Positions 1 to 7,643 of a DNA stretch of 64,000 nt are shown piece by piece. The notes below the pieces were generated by a model. That model searched no databases, was not told the DNA's origin, and saw nothing but the letters and a program-made list of their open reading frames with translations. Source of the DNA: Nocardioides sp. TF02-7 (GTDB lineage: Bacteria > Actinomycetota > Actinomycetes > Propionibacteriales > Nocardioidaceae); contig NZ_CP092535.1 in the NCBI RefSeq assembly GCF_022437945.1, positions 4,092,001 through 4,156,000 of the forward strand, written 5' to 3'. The translations under genes were made by a program, and so were the position numbers. The stretch's first letter is position 1; the number at the start of each line of letters is the position of its first letter.

Positions 1-853
1 AGAAGGGGACGTAGATCTCCGCCGCGTCGATCTCGGCGGCGGGGTCGGTGATGCCGGCCTGCTTCCACAGTGCCGCCGCGGCGTCGCGCCCGGCCTGCGG
101 GTTGACCTGGTCGCGCTCCGCGGCGGTCGTCGGCTCCGAACGCATCACGGTGCCGTGGATCCACGCGGGGTCGGCCGAGCCCTGTGCCACGTCGTCGGAC
201 GCGATCACGAGCGCGCACGCGCCGTCGGAGGACGGGCAGGTCTCGTCGTAGCGGATCGGGTCCCACAGCATCGTCGACGACAGCACCTGCTCGACGGTCT
301 TCTCCTCCCGCAGGTGCGCGTAGGGGTTGCGGAGCGCGTTGGTGCGGTCCTTGGCCGCGACCATCGCCCCGATGTGCGTCGGCGCGCCCGACCGGCGGAT
401 GTAGGACCGCACGTGGGGCGCGAAGTAGCCGCCCGCGCCGGCGTGCACCGGCATGACGAACGGCACGGGCACCGACAGCGCCCACATCGCGTTGGACTCC
501 GACTGCTTCTCGAACGACACCGTGAGCACCTTGCGGTGCACGCCGGCCTGCACCAGCGACGCGGCGACGATCGCGGTCGAGCCGCCCACCGAGCCGGCCG
601 TGTGCACCCGCAGCAGCGGCTTGCCGGCGGCGCCGAGCGCCTCGGCGAGGTAGAGCTCGGGCATCATCACGCCCTCGAACAGGTCGGGCGCCTTCCCGAC
701 GACGATCGCGTCGACCTCGTCGAGGCCGAGCCCCGCGTCCTCGAGCGCCCGGTCCATCGCCTCGCGGCACAGGCCCGCCATCGAGACGTCCTCGCGCTTG
801 GCGCGGTAGTGGGTCTGGCCCACGCCGATCACCGCTGCAGGAATCTTCGCCAT
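1..853 (-). CDS. Thiolase-fold lipid-transfer-type protein, Ltp3-like (partial, runs off window start)
   Basis: About 284 N-terminal residues are present and the C-terminus lies outside the window. The protein begins MAKIPAAVIGVGQTHY and has the thiolase/SCP-x fold pattern. Where thiolases carry the nucleophilic cysteine (NxACxSG-like), this protein reads HTAGSVGGST, with no cysteine. Its ATG shares one base with the stop of the upstream thiolase-like gene (TGATG), so the two are probably translationally coupled. The order Ltp-Ltp-DUF35 and divergent F420 oxidoreductase matches Rv3523-Rv3522-Rv3521-Rv3520c of the M. tuberculosis cholesterol cluster. The family acts on acyl-CoA side chains of steroids. 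I infer a thiolase-fold lyase rather than a true thiolase, by analogy with Ltp2. Confidence 0.8.
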   Translation of the reverse strand, partial: MAKIPAAVIGVGQTHYRAKREDVSMAGLCREAMDRALEDAGLGLDEVDAIVVGKAPDLFEGVMMPELYLAEALGAAGKPLLRVHTAGSVGGSTAIVAASLVQAGVHRKVLTVSFEKQSESNAMWALSVPVPFVMPVHAGAGGYFAPHVRSYIRRSGAPTHIGAMVAAKDRTNALRNPYAHLREEKTVEQVLSSTMLWDPIRYDETCPSSDGACALVIASDDVAQGSADPAWIHGTVMRSEPTTAAERDQVNPQAGRDAAAALWKQAGITDPAAEIDAAEIYVPF

Positions 854-1920
854 CAGCTCTGCCCCTTCTCCCGGCCCTCCATGACGCACACGAGGTTCTG
901 CTGCAGCGCGGGGCCGCTGGTGGCGTGCGCAGCCACCCGGTCGGCGGTGCCGTCCCAGACCCGCCGGGCCGCCTCGCCGATCCGGATCGCGCCGCCGGTG
1001 AACATCGGGTTGCCGGTCAGCGGTCCGCCGGAGGGGTTGACCCGTACGTCGTCGGCGAGCCCGAGCTCGGAGCGCAGCACCAGCTCCTGGTGGCTGAACG
1101 GCGCGTGCAGCTCGGCGACCTCCACGCCGTCGAGCCCCCCGACCGCGGCGGCCGAGCGCGCGGCCGAGACCGAGCGGGTCAGGTCGCGGGTGCCGAGGTG
1201 CAGCCCGTCGGCGAACGTCGCGATCCCGGTGATCCACGCCGGCCGCTCCCGCACCTCGCGGGCCCGGTCGCCGGCCGCGAGCACCAGCGCCGCGGCACCG
1301 TCGGTGACCGGCGCGCAGTCGTGCTTGCGCAGCGGGTCGGCGAACACCGGGCGGGCGAGCAGGTCGGCCACGGACGAGCCGCCCGCGCGGACGGCGTACT
1401 CGTTCTTCTCGGCGTCGGTCAGCGACCGGTTGGCGACCTCGGCCATCGCGGCCTCGTCCCACAGCCCGCGGTCGATGCCGAGCCGGGCCTGCAGCGCCGC
1501 CAGCGACACGGTGTCGGGCCACAGGGGTGTCATCGTGTACGGGTCGAGCTGGAGCGCGAGCGTCCGGCGCAGCACGCCGGCCGAGGACTTGCCGAACCCG
1601 AACACGACGGCGGTGTCCACCTCGCCGGTCTGGATCTTCAGCCAGGCCTCGTAGAGCGCCCAGGCGGCGTCCATCTCGACGTGCGACTCGTTGACCGGAG
1701 GCAGCACCCCGATCGAGTCGATCGCCGAGACGAACGAGAACGCGCGGCCGGCGAGGTAGTCTGAGGAGCCGGAGCACCAGAACCCGACGTCCTTCTTGGT
1801 CCAGCCGGTCTGCTCGTAGCACTCGGCGAAGACCGGGACCAGCAGCTCGGCGCACTGCGGCGACCCGTCGTAGTCCTGCATCTGCCGCTGGGCGAAGCCG
1901 ACGACGGCGACGTCTCTCAT
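853..1920 (-). CDS. Thiolase-fold lipid-transfer-type protein, Ltp4-like
   Basis: A 355-residue thiolase-superfamily protein with no frame breaks. The ATG at 1920 follows a good GAGGAG Shine-Dalgarno, 10 bases after the DUF35 stop. The start MRDVAVVGFAQRQ and the late GGPLTGNPMFTGGAIRIGEA segment are typical of the Ltp/acetyl-CoA acetyltransferase group. The usual nucleophile loop reads NESHVEMD and has no cysteine. The C-terminal HAPFSHQE segment keeps a conserved histidine. It sits between the DUF35 gene and the second thiolase-like gene in one operon under a KstR-type operator. A role in steroid side-chain or ring-derived acyl-CoA cleavage is inferred from context and from the Rv3522 parallel. 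Confidence 0.82.
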   Translation of the reverse strand: MRDVAVVGFAQRQMQDYDGSPQCAELLVPVFAECYEQTGWTKKDVGFWCSGSSDYLAGRAFSFVSAIDSIGVLPPVNESHVEMDAAWALYEAWLKIQTGEVDTAVVFGFGKSSAGVLRRTLALQLDPYTMTPLWPDTVSLAALQARLGIDRGLWDEAAMAEVANRSLTDAEKNEYAVRAGGSSVADLLARPVFADPLRKHDCAPVTDGAAALVLAAGDRAREVRERPAWITGIATFADGLHLGTRDLTRSVSAARSAAAVGGLDGVEVAELHAPFSHQELVLRSELGLADDVRVNPSGGPLTGNPMFTGGAIRIGEAARRVWDGTADRVAAHATSGPALQQNLVCVMEGREKGQS

Positions 1921-1930
1921 GAACCGCTCC

Positions 1931-2908
1931 TCAGAGGTGGTGCTGGTAGGTCTCGTAGTCGGCGTCGGGCTCACCTGTCGGGGCGAAGTGGCTGATGTTC
2001 TCGATCGTGGTGCCCCACTCCGCGCGCGGCTTCCACACCGCCCGGACCCGCAGCCCCATCCGGACCTCCTCGGCCGGGATGTCGAGGATCAGGTGCTGGA
2101 TCGCGATGTCGGCGCCGTCGAGGAGGACGTACGCCGACACGTAGGGCGGCGTGATCCTCTGCCCGAGGAACGGCACGTTGACGACGCAGAACGTGGTCAC
2201 GGTGCCGGTGTCGGAGAGCTCGACCTCCTCCTCGGTGGGCACGCCGTCGACCGGGCAGGCCGGGCGCGGCGGGACGTAGACCTTGCCGCACGCGGGACAG
2301 CGCTGGCCGATGATGCGCCCCTCGGCGAGCGCGCGGAAGAACGACGACTCCTCTGGCGACGCGGCGTAGGTGTAGTCGAGGCTGACCGGTGTGACGATCC
2401 CGGTCACGCCCGCGTCCTCCGTGCCACCGACCGCCCGGTCAGCGGCACCGGACCGGGGCGCGTCCGGACCGCTCGCTGCCGGTTCCCAGCAGACCAGGTC
2501 GGTGATCCCGCCCTTCGGCTCCTCCGCCCACCGGGCGCGCACCCGCAGCCCGGTCGCGACCTCCTCGGGGGACGCGACGTCGAGCGCGTGCAGCATCGGC
2601 TCGGTCGCTCCCTCGGGGGTGACGAGCGCGAACGCGAACGGCCGGTCGAACGGCTGGCCCGCGACCGGCTCGCTCACCCAGGTCCACGAGGTCACCGTGC
2701 CGGTGTCGCCCAGGTCGACGAAGTCGGTCGTGGGGGCGTGGGTCACCGGGTCGAACTCCGGCGGCGGTGCCACCACCCGGCCGTCGGAGAGCCGGGCGCC
2801 GACGATGCGTCGCTCCTGGAGGCCGGTGAAGAACCGGCCGAGCACCGGACCGACGGAGCGGGTGTAGTCGAAGGCCACCGTCACCGGTGCCTGCAGGGTG
2901 CGGCTCAT
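1931..2908 (-). CDS. Double DUF35 OB-fold protein, Rv3521-like
   Basis: 325 residues built from two DUF35/OB-fold repeats. The second repeat (roughly residues 195-310) has a zinc ribbon, CPACGKVYVPPRPACPVDG. The first repeat (roughly 20-140) has the OB-fold part (DTGTVTSWTWV) but no cysteine pairs. DUF35 proteins pair with thiolase-fold partners (for example ChsH2 with Ltp2) and bind acyl-CoA. First gene of the operon with the two Ltp-type genes downstream; the ATG at 2908 lies 10 bases from a KstR-type operator shared with the divergent oxidoreductase gene. Function as scaffold or CoA-binding partner is inferred. Confidence 0.8.
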   Translation of the reverse strand: MSRTLQAPVTVAFDYTRSVGPVLGRFFTGLQERRIVGARLSDGRVVAPPPEFDPVTHAPTTDFVDLGDTGTVTSWTWVSEPVAGQPFDRPFAFALVTPEGATEPMLHALDVASPEEVATGLRVRARWAEEPKGGITDLVCWEPAASGPDAPRSGAADRAVGGTEDAGVTGIVTPVSLDYTYAASPEESSFFRALAEGRIIGQRCPACGKVYVPPRPACPVDGVPTEEEVELSDTGTVTTFCVVNVPFLGQRITPPYVSAYVLLDGADIAIQHLILDIPAEEVRMGLRVRAVWKPRAEWGTTIENISHFAPTGEPDADYETYQHHL

Positions 2909-2917
2909 GGCCGAAAG

Positions 2918-2931
2918 TGAAACACGTTCTA
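2918..2931. promoter_or_regulatory. KstR-type operator
   Basis: TGAAACACGTTCTA fits the published KstR pattern TnnAACnnGTTnnA at all fixed positions. It lies between the divergent DUF35 and F420-oxidoreductase genes. A TAGTCT hexamer at 2930-2935 overlaps its right end and could be the -10 of the rightward gene. Confidence 0.75.
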
Positions 2932-2964
2932 GTCTTGGTGTTCAAGGCAGGGCAGGATGAGCGC

Positions 2965-4005
2965 ATGAAGTTGGGACTGCAGCTCGGGTACTGGGGCGCC
3001 CAGCCCCGCAGGGCACCGCGGAGCTCGTCGCCGCCGCCGAGGAGGCCGGCTTCGACGCCGTCTTCACCGCCGAGGCCTGGGGAGCGACGCGTTCACGCCC
3101 CTGGCCTGGTGGGGCCGCGGGACGAGCCGGGTCCGGCTCGGCACGTCGATCGTGCAGATGTCGGGACGTTCCCCGACGTCGATCGCGATGCACGCGCTCA
3201 CCCTCGACCACCTCACCGGCGGCCGGGTGGTGCTCGGCATGGGCGTCAGCGGGCCGCAGGTCGTCGAGGGGTGGTACGGCCAGCCGTTCGCCAAGCCGCT
3301 CGCCCGCACCCGGGAGGTCGTGTCGATCATCCGCCAGGTGCTCGCCCGCGAGGGGCCGGTCACCAACGACGGGCCGCACCACCCGCTGCCCTACGCCGGC
3401 CCCGGGTCGGTCGGCCTCGGCAAGCCGCTCAGCCGATCGTGCACCCGCTGCGCCCCGACCTGCCGATCTGGCTCGGCGCAGAGGGACCCAAGAACGTCGC
3501 CCAGACCGCCGAGATCGCCGACGGCTGGATCCCGATCTTCTACACGCCCAGGAGTGCCGGCATGTACCAGCCGTGGCTCGACGAGGGCTTCGCCCGCCCG
3601 GGCGCCCGCCGTACGCGTGCCGACTTCGAGATCGCCGCGACCTGCCACCTCCAGGTCGTCGCCGACGCCGACGAGAAGCGCCGGGTCGTCGAGGCGATGA
3701 AGCCGGTCGTGGCGCTCTACATGGGCGGCATGGGCGCCAAGGAGCAGAACTTCCACAAGCAGGTCTTCGAGCGGATGGGGTACGCCGACCTGGCGGCGCA
3801 GGTGCAGGAGCTCTACCTGTCCGGGCGCAAGGACCAGGCCACCGCGCTGGTCCCCGACGAGCTCGTCGACGACATGCACATCATCGGCACCGCGCCCGAG
3901 GTGGTGGACCGGGTCGCGCAGTGGGCGGAGACCGGCGTGACGACGCTGCTGCTCAGCTGCCGGTCGCCCGAGGAGGTCCGGAGCGTCGCCGAGCTCCTCG
4001 CCTGA
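2965..4005 (+). CDS. LLM-class F420-dependent oxidoreductase, Rv3520c-like
   Basis: A luciferase-like (LLM) flavin/F420 oxidoreductase. Start MKLGLQLGYWG, then (after correction) ELVAAAEEAGFDAVFTAEAW, TLDHLTGGRVVLGMGVSG, VVEGWYGQPFAKPLARTREV and LPIWLGAEGPKNVAQTAEIADGW. Three missing bases, near 3008, 3083 and 3431, break the frame; adding them gives 347 residues, the size of Rv3520c. These are the clearest deletions in a window where most errors are insertions. A GGATGA sequence precedes the ATG by a few bases. It faces away from the DUF35-Ltp operon across a KstR-type operator. The substrate is unknown; a role in steroid catabolism is inferred from position. Confidence 0.83.
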   Translation: MKLGLQLGYWGAQPRRAPRSSSPPPRRPASTPSSPPRPGERRVHAPGLVGPRDEPGPARHVDRADVGTFPDVDRDARAHPRPPHRRPGGARHGRQRAAGRRGVVRPAVRQAARPHPGGRVDHPPGARPRGAGHQRRAAPPAALRRPRVGRPRQAAQPIVHPLRPDLPIWLGAEGPKNVAQTAEIADGWIPIFYTPRSAGMYQPWLDEGFARPGARRTRADFEIAATCHLQVVADADEKRRVVEAMKPVVALYMGGMGAKEQNFHKQVFERMGYADLAAQVQELYLSGRKDQATALVPDELVDDMHIIGTAPEVVDRVAQWAETGVTTLLLSCRSPEEVRSVAELLA

Positions 4006-4020
4006 GTCGGCACCGGCGGC

Positions 4021-4026
4021 TACCGT
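4021..4026 (+). promoter_or_regulatory. -10 hexamer of a leaderless promoter
   Basis: TACCGT ends 6 bases before the ATG at 4033, and there is no Shine-Dalgarno sequence. The spacing repeats at many genes here and predicts a transcript starting at the start codon. No clear -35 is visible. Confidence 0.5.
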
Positions 4027-4032
4027 GCCTGC

Positions 4033-4416
4033 ATGAGGCGCCCCCGGCACGAGAACGTCGCGACGGTCCTGGTGGACCCGACGGTGCTCGCCGACCTCGA
4101 GCTCGAGCTGATGGAGCTCGACCTGCGGGTGTGGCCGGTCGCCACCGCGCCGATCTGCGTCGACGGGCCGCGCACGGCGTTCCAGCTGCGCCGCCGGCTG
4201 GTGATGCGCGAGCGCGGCGCATGGGACGTCGCCGCGAGCTGGGTCCCGGTGTGGATCAGCTTCGGCGAGAGCTGGTACCACGGCGACGAGCCCCTGCCGT
4301 GGGCAGCGCACGCGACGCTCTGGTCCGCCCTCGATCGGCACGGCGCCGACGTCCGCTACCACCGCCGGTTGGGCGGCGTACGCCCGCTGCAGGTGCCGGT
4401 CGAGGTCGACGGCTGA
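4033..4416 (+). CDS. Hypothetical protein, 127 aa
   Basis: I do not recognise a family. The product is soluble, tryptophan-rich in its second half (WVPVWISFGESWYHGDE), and has no signal peptide or membrane segment. It is preceded at the right distance by a TACCGT hexamer and has no Shine-Dalgarno, which supports the ATG as a leaderless start. The frame is unbroken and GC-skew by codon position looks normal for the window. It lies between the steroid-type oxidoreductase and the redox signalling pair, with no sign of co-transcription with either. Confidence 0.55.
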   Translation: MRRPRHENVATVLVDPTVLADLELELMELDLRVWPVATAPICVDGPRTAFQLRRRLVMRERGAWDVAASWVPVWISFGESWYHGDEPLPWAAHATLWSALDRHGADVRYHRRLGGVRPLQVPVEVDG

Positions 4417-4506
4417 CGCCGGCGGCCGTCGCCTGGATTGCCCGGAATTCGAGGAAATCCGCCGTCCCGGCGCCCCGGGACGCGCCGCCCCGAGCACGGT
4501 GGACGG

Positions 4507-6192
4507 GTGACGGGACAGGACGGACCGGCGAGCGCCCGGCCGACGATCCTGACTGTGGACGACGACCCGGCCGTCGCCCGAGCGATCACCCGCGACCTCC
4601 GGACCCGCTACGGACGGGAGTTCCGGGTCGTCAGCACCGACTCCGGCGCGCAAGCGCTGGAGACCCTCGCGGAGCTGGTCCTGCGCGGCCGCGCGGTCGC
4701 CCTGGTGGCGTCCGACCAACGGATGCCGGGCATGACTGGCATCGAGCTCCTCGCGGAGGTACGCAAACGGTCGCCGGACACCAAGCTGCTGCTGCTGACC
4801 GCCTACGCGGACACCGATGTGGCGATCAGGGCGATCAACGACATCGGGCTCGACTACTACATGCTCAAGCCGTGGGACCCGCCGGTCGACCGGCTGTACC
4901 CGGTCGTCGACGACCTGCTCGGTGACTGGCAGGACCAGCACCCCGACCGGTCGACCGAGGTCCGCGTCGTCGGGCACCGGTGGTCGGACGCGACGCTGGA
5001 GGCCAAGACGTTCCTGGCGCGCAACCACGTGCCGTATCGATGGCTCGATGTCGAGCGCGACGAGGAGGCGCGTCTCCTGGTGGAGGCGGCAGGAGCGGGC
5101 GTCGAGGAGCTGCCACTCGTCCTGCTCCCGGACGACCGTGACCTGCGGGCGCCCTCCGCGGTCGAGCTCGCCGCGGCCCTCGGCCTCCGGACCCGGGCCG
5201 AGCAGCCGCTGTACGACCTCTGCATCGTCGGCGCGGGGGCCGGCCGGCCTGGCGGCCGCGGTCTACGCCGCGTCGGAGGGCCTGCGGGGACCGTCGTCGT
5301 CGAGCGGGACGCCCCGGGCGGGCAGGCGGGCCAGAGTGCCTCGATCGAGAACTACCTGGGCTTCCCGCGCGGGCTCTCCGGAGCCGACCTCACCCACCGC
5401 GCGGTCGCCCAGGCGTCGCGGTTCGGCGCCGAGATGGTGCTGGCGTGCGAGGTGACGGGCTTGGAGGAGCGCGGTCCGGTCCGGGCGGTCAGGCTCGCCG
5501 ACGGCAACGAGGTCGAGGCCCGCTCGGTCCTCGTCTCGACCGGCGTGTCCTACCGCCGCCTCGACGCGCGGGGACTCGGGTCGCTCGGCGCTCGCGGCGT
5601 CCACTACGGCGCCACGGCCAGCGAGGCGAGCCAGTGCGTGGGCGCGGACGTGTACGTCGTGGGTGCGGCCAACTCGGCCGGCCAGGCGGCCCTCAACCTC
5701 GCTCGGTTCGCCAGGAAGGTCGTGCTCCTCGTCCGCGGGCCGGGGCTGGCCGACACCATGTCGCAGTACCTCGTCGCCCGGATCGAGGCCGCCGAGAACA
5801 TCGAGGTGCGAGTGCGGACCCAGGTGGTGGGCGCGCACGGCGACGACCACCTCGAGCGCCTCGAGCTGTGCGACACGGCCACCGGCGACGTGGAGGAGGT
5901 CGCCACCAACTGGCTGTTCGTCTTCATCGGCGCCTCTCCGCGGACCGACTGGCTGGAGGGCGCGGTGGTCCGCGACCCGAACGGCTTCCTCGTCACGGGC
6001 CAGGAGATGGCCGCTCGGCGCGACGGCGGCCGCTGGCCGCTGACCCGCTCGCCGTATGCCCTCGAGACGAGCGTGCCCGGCGTCTTCGCAGCGGGGGACG
6101 TGCGGCTGGACTCGATGAAGCGCGTCGCCTCGGCCGTCGGCGAGGGCGCCATGGCCGTCTACCTCGTCCACCGCTACCTGGCGACCGTCTGA
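4507..6192 (+). CDS. Response regulator-glutaredoxin-like-thioredoxin-reductase-like fusion
   Basis: 561 residues in three parts. Residues 12-140 are a receiver domain with acidic pocket DDD (18-20), phospho-acceptor Asp70 in SDQRMPG, Thr98 and Lys121. Residues 150-228 look like a glutaredoxin/thioredoxin fold but lack any cysteine (VVGHRWSDATLEAKTFL). From 236 on it is an FAD/NAD(P)H thioredoxin-reductase-type domain with GAGPAG (after correcting paired indels near 5238 and 5290), ENYLGFP and a second Rossmann loop VVGAANSAGQAA. The redox-active CATC motif reads GATA (about residues 368-371), so it cannot work as a normal disulfide reductase. Its stop overlaps the kinase start (TGATG). I chose the GTG at 4507; a TTG at 4438 is also possible. 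Known as a domain architecture, but the physiological role is not established to my knowledge. Confidence 0.85.
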   Translation: MTGQDGPASARPTILTVDDDPAVARAITRDLRTRYGREFRVVSTDSGAQALETLAELVLRGRAVALVASDQRMPGMTGIELLAEVRKRSPDTKLLLLTAYADTDVAIRAINDIGLDYYMLKPWDPPVDRLYPVVDDLLGDWQDQHPDRSTEVRVVGHRWSDATLEAKTFLARNHVPYRWLDVERDEEARLLVEAAGAGVEELPLVLLPDDRDLRAPSAVELAAALGLRTRAEQPLYDLCIVGAGAGRPGGRGLRRVGGPAGTVVVERDAPGGQAGQSASIENYLGFPRGLSGADLTHRAVAQASRFGAEMVLACEVTGLEERGPVRAVRLADGNEVEARSVLVSTGVSYRRLDARGLGSLGARGVHYGATASEASQCVGADVYVVGAANSAGQAALNLARFARKVVLLVRGPGLADTMSQYLVARIEAAENIEVRVRTQVVGAHGDDHLERLELCDTATGDVEEVATNWLFVFIGASPRTDWLEGAVVRDPNGFLVTGQEMAARRDGGRWPLTRSPYALETSVPGVFAAGDVRLDSMKRVASAVGEGAMAVYLVHRYLATV

Positions 6193-7585
6193 TGTCAATC
6201 GACGAGCTCCGCGGCCTGGGCCTCCTCGACGGGCTGGACACCGAGCAGCTCGGTGAGCTGTTGACCGCGGCCGACGAGATGTCCTTCACCCCCGGCACGG
6301 TGCTGTTCCGTGCCGGTGAGCCGGCCGACGTGTGGTGGATCCTGCTCGAGGGCGGGGTCGAGCTGGTCCGCCACGTCGGCCAGGAAGACGTGGTCGTCGG
6401 CAGGATGACGACCCCGGGGCAGTGGGCGGGCGGGTTCCGGGCCTGGGACCCGGAGGGGGTCTACATGGCGACGGGGCGGACCGAATCGCCCGGGCGGCTG
6501 CTCCGGGTGCCGGCCGAGTCGCTCGGTGAGATGGCGCGGTCGTGGTTCCCGCTCGGGGTGCACCTGATCCAGGGCCTCATGAACACGGTCCGCAAGGTCG
6601 AGGCGACCGCTCGGCAGCGGGAGGCGCTTGTCGCCCTGGGGAACCCTCGCCGCTGGACTCGCCCATGAGATCAACAACCCCGCGTCCGCCGCGACGCGGG
6701 CCGTGGACGGACTCCACCAGACGTGCGAGAGCCTGATGTCGTCGCTCCGCCGGCTCGCTGAGGTAGGCATCTCGGCGCACCAGTTCGTCGAGCTCGACGC
6801 CCTCCGCCGGGAGCTCCGGCCGTCGTTCGGGGGACGGGACGCCGCTGCTGCTGGCGGACCGGGAGGAGAAGCTGGCCGACTGGCTCGCCGAGCGCGACGT
6901 CGGTGAGGAGTGGCAGGTGGCGCCGGTGCTGGCCGCGGCTGGCGCCGACCTCGCGTGGTGCGAGCAGGTCTTCGGGATCGCCGGCGCGGCCGCGCTCGAT
7001 CCCGCGTTGCACTGGGTCGCCAATTCGCTCGCCACCGACGCGCTCCTCGCCGAGGTCAAGGAGGCGACGGGACGTGTGTCGTCACTGGTCGCCGCGGTGA
7101 AGTCGTACTCCCAGCTCGACCGGGCCTCCATGCAGAGCACCGACGTCACCGACGGCCTGGAGAGCACGCTGATGGTGCTGGGCCACGCCTTGCGCGGGAT
7201 CACCGTCGTCCGCGACTACGAGCCCGACCTGCCGCGGATCGAGGCCGTCGCGGGAGAGCTGAACCAGGTGTGGACGAACCTGATCTCCAACGCCGCCGAC
7301 GCCATGGGCGATTCGGGCACCCTGCGGGTCGCGGCGCAGTCTGCCGACGGCGCGGTGGTGGTCGAGGTCGCCGACACGGGCCCGGGAATCCCGGCCGACG
7401 TGCTGCCTCGGGTGTTCGAACCGTTCTTCACGACGAAGGAGGTCGGGCACGGGACCGGCCTGGGCCTCGACATCTCGCGACGCATCGTGGTCGACCGGCA
7501 CGGTGGCTCGATCGATGTCGAGCGCTCGGGTGGCGAGACCGTGTTCCGGGTCCGCCTGCCCTGCTCGTCGACCCCGGCGCCCTGA
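6192..7585 (+). CDS. Cyclic-nucleotide-binding-domain histidine kinase
   Basis: About 463 residues, soluble, no membrane segment. Residues about 10-125 form a CNMP-binding/Crp-type domain (FTPGTVLFRAGEPADVWWIL). The dimerisation/phospho-acceptor helix carries LAAGLAHEINNP with the likely His near residue 158. The C-terminal HATPase has the N box (NQVWTNLISNAADAM), G1 (DTGPGIP), F box (FEPFFTTKE) and G2 (GTGLGLDIS). Two extra bases break the frame, one near 6643 and one in a G run near 6829. The ATG overlaps the stop of the receiver-reductase gene, so the two form a cognate pair: this kinase most likely phosphorylates Asp70 of that protein. The ligand of the sensor domain is unknown. Confidence 0.85.
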
Positions 7586-7593
7586 CGCGCCAC

Positions 7594-7623
7594 GGGGGCG
7601 CGCCGGCGGACCGGCGCACCCCC
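7594..7623. terminator. Bidirectional terminator hairpin between convergent genes
   Basis: Two 13-base arms (7594-7606 and 7611-7623) pair with one mismatch around a 4-base loop CGGA. The hairpin sits between the stops of the kinase and the dehydrogenase genes. No T-tract follows, as is common in high-GC actinobacteria. Confidence 0.65.
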
Positions 7624-7643
7624 GCGGGGTGGTCACGAGCGGG

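Noticed and set aside
155..1654. Very long open frames on the strand opposite the thiolase-like genes and elsewhere
   Set aside because: High GC removes stop codons from antisense frames. Their translations are Arg/Ala/Gly/Pro-rich with no family motifs, and they shadow recognisable genes.
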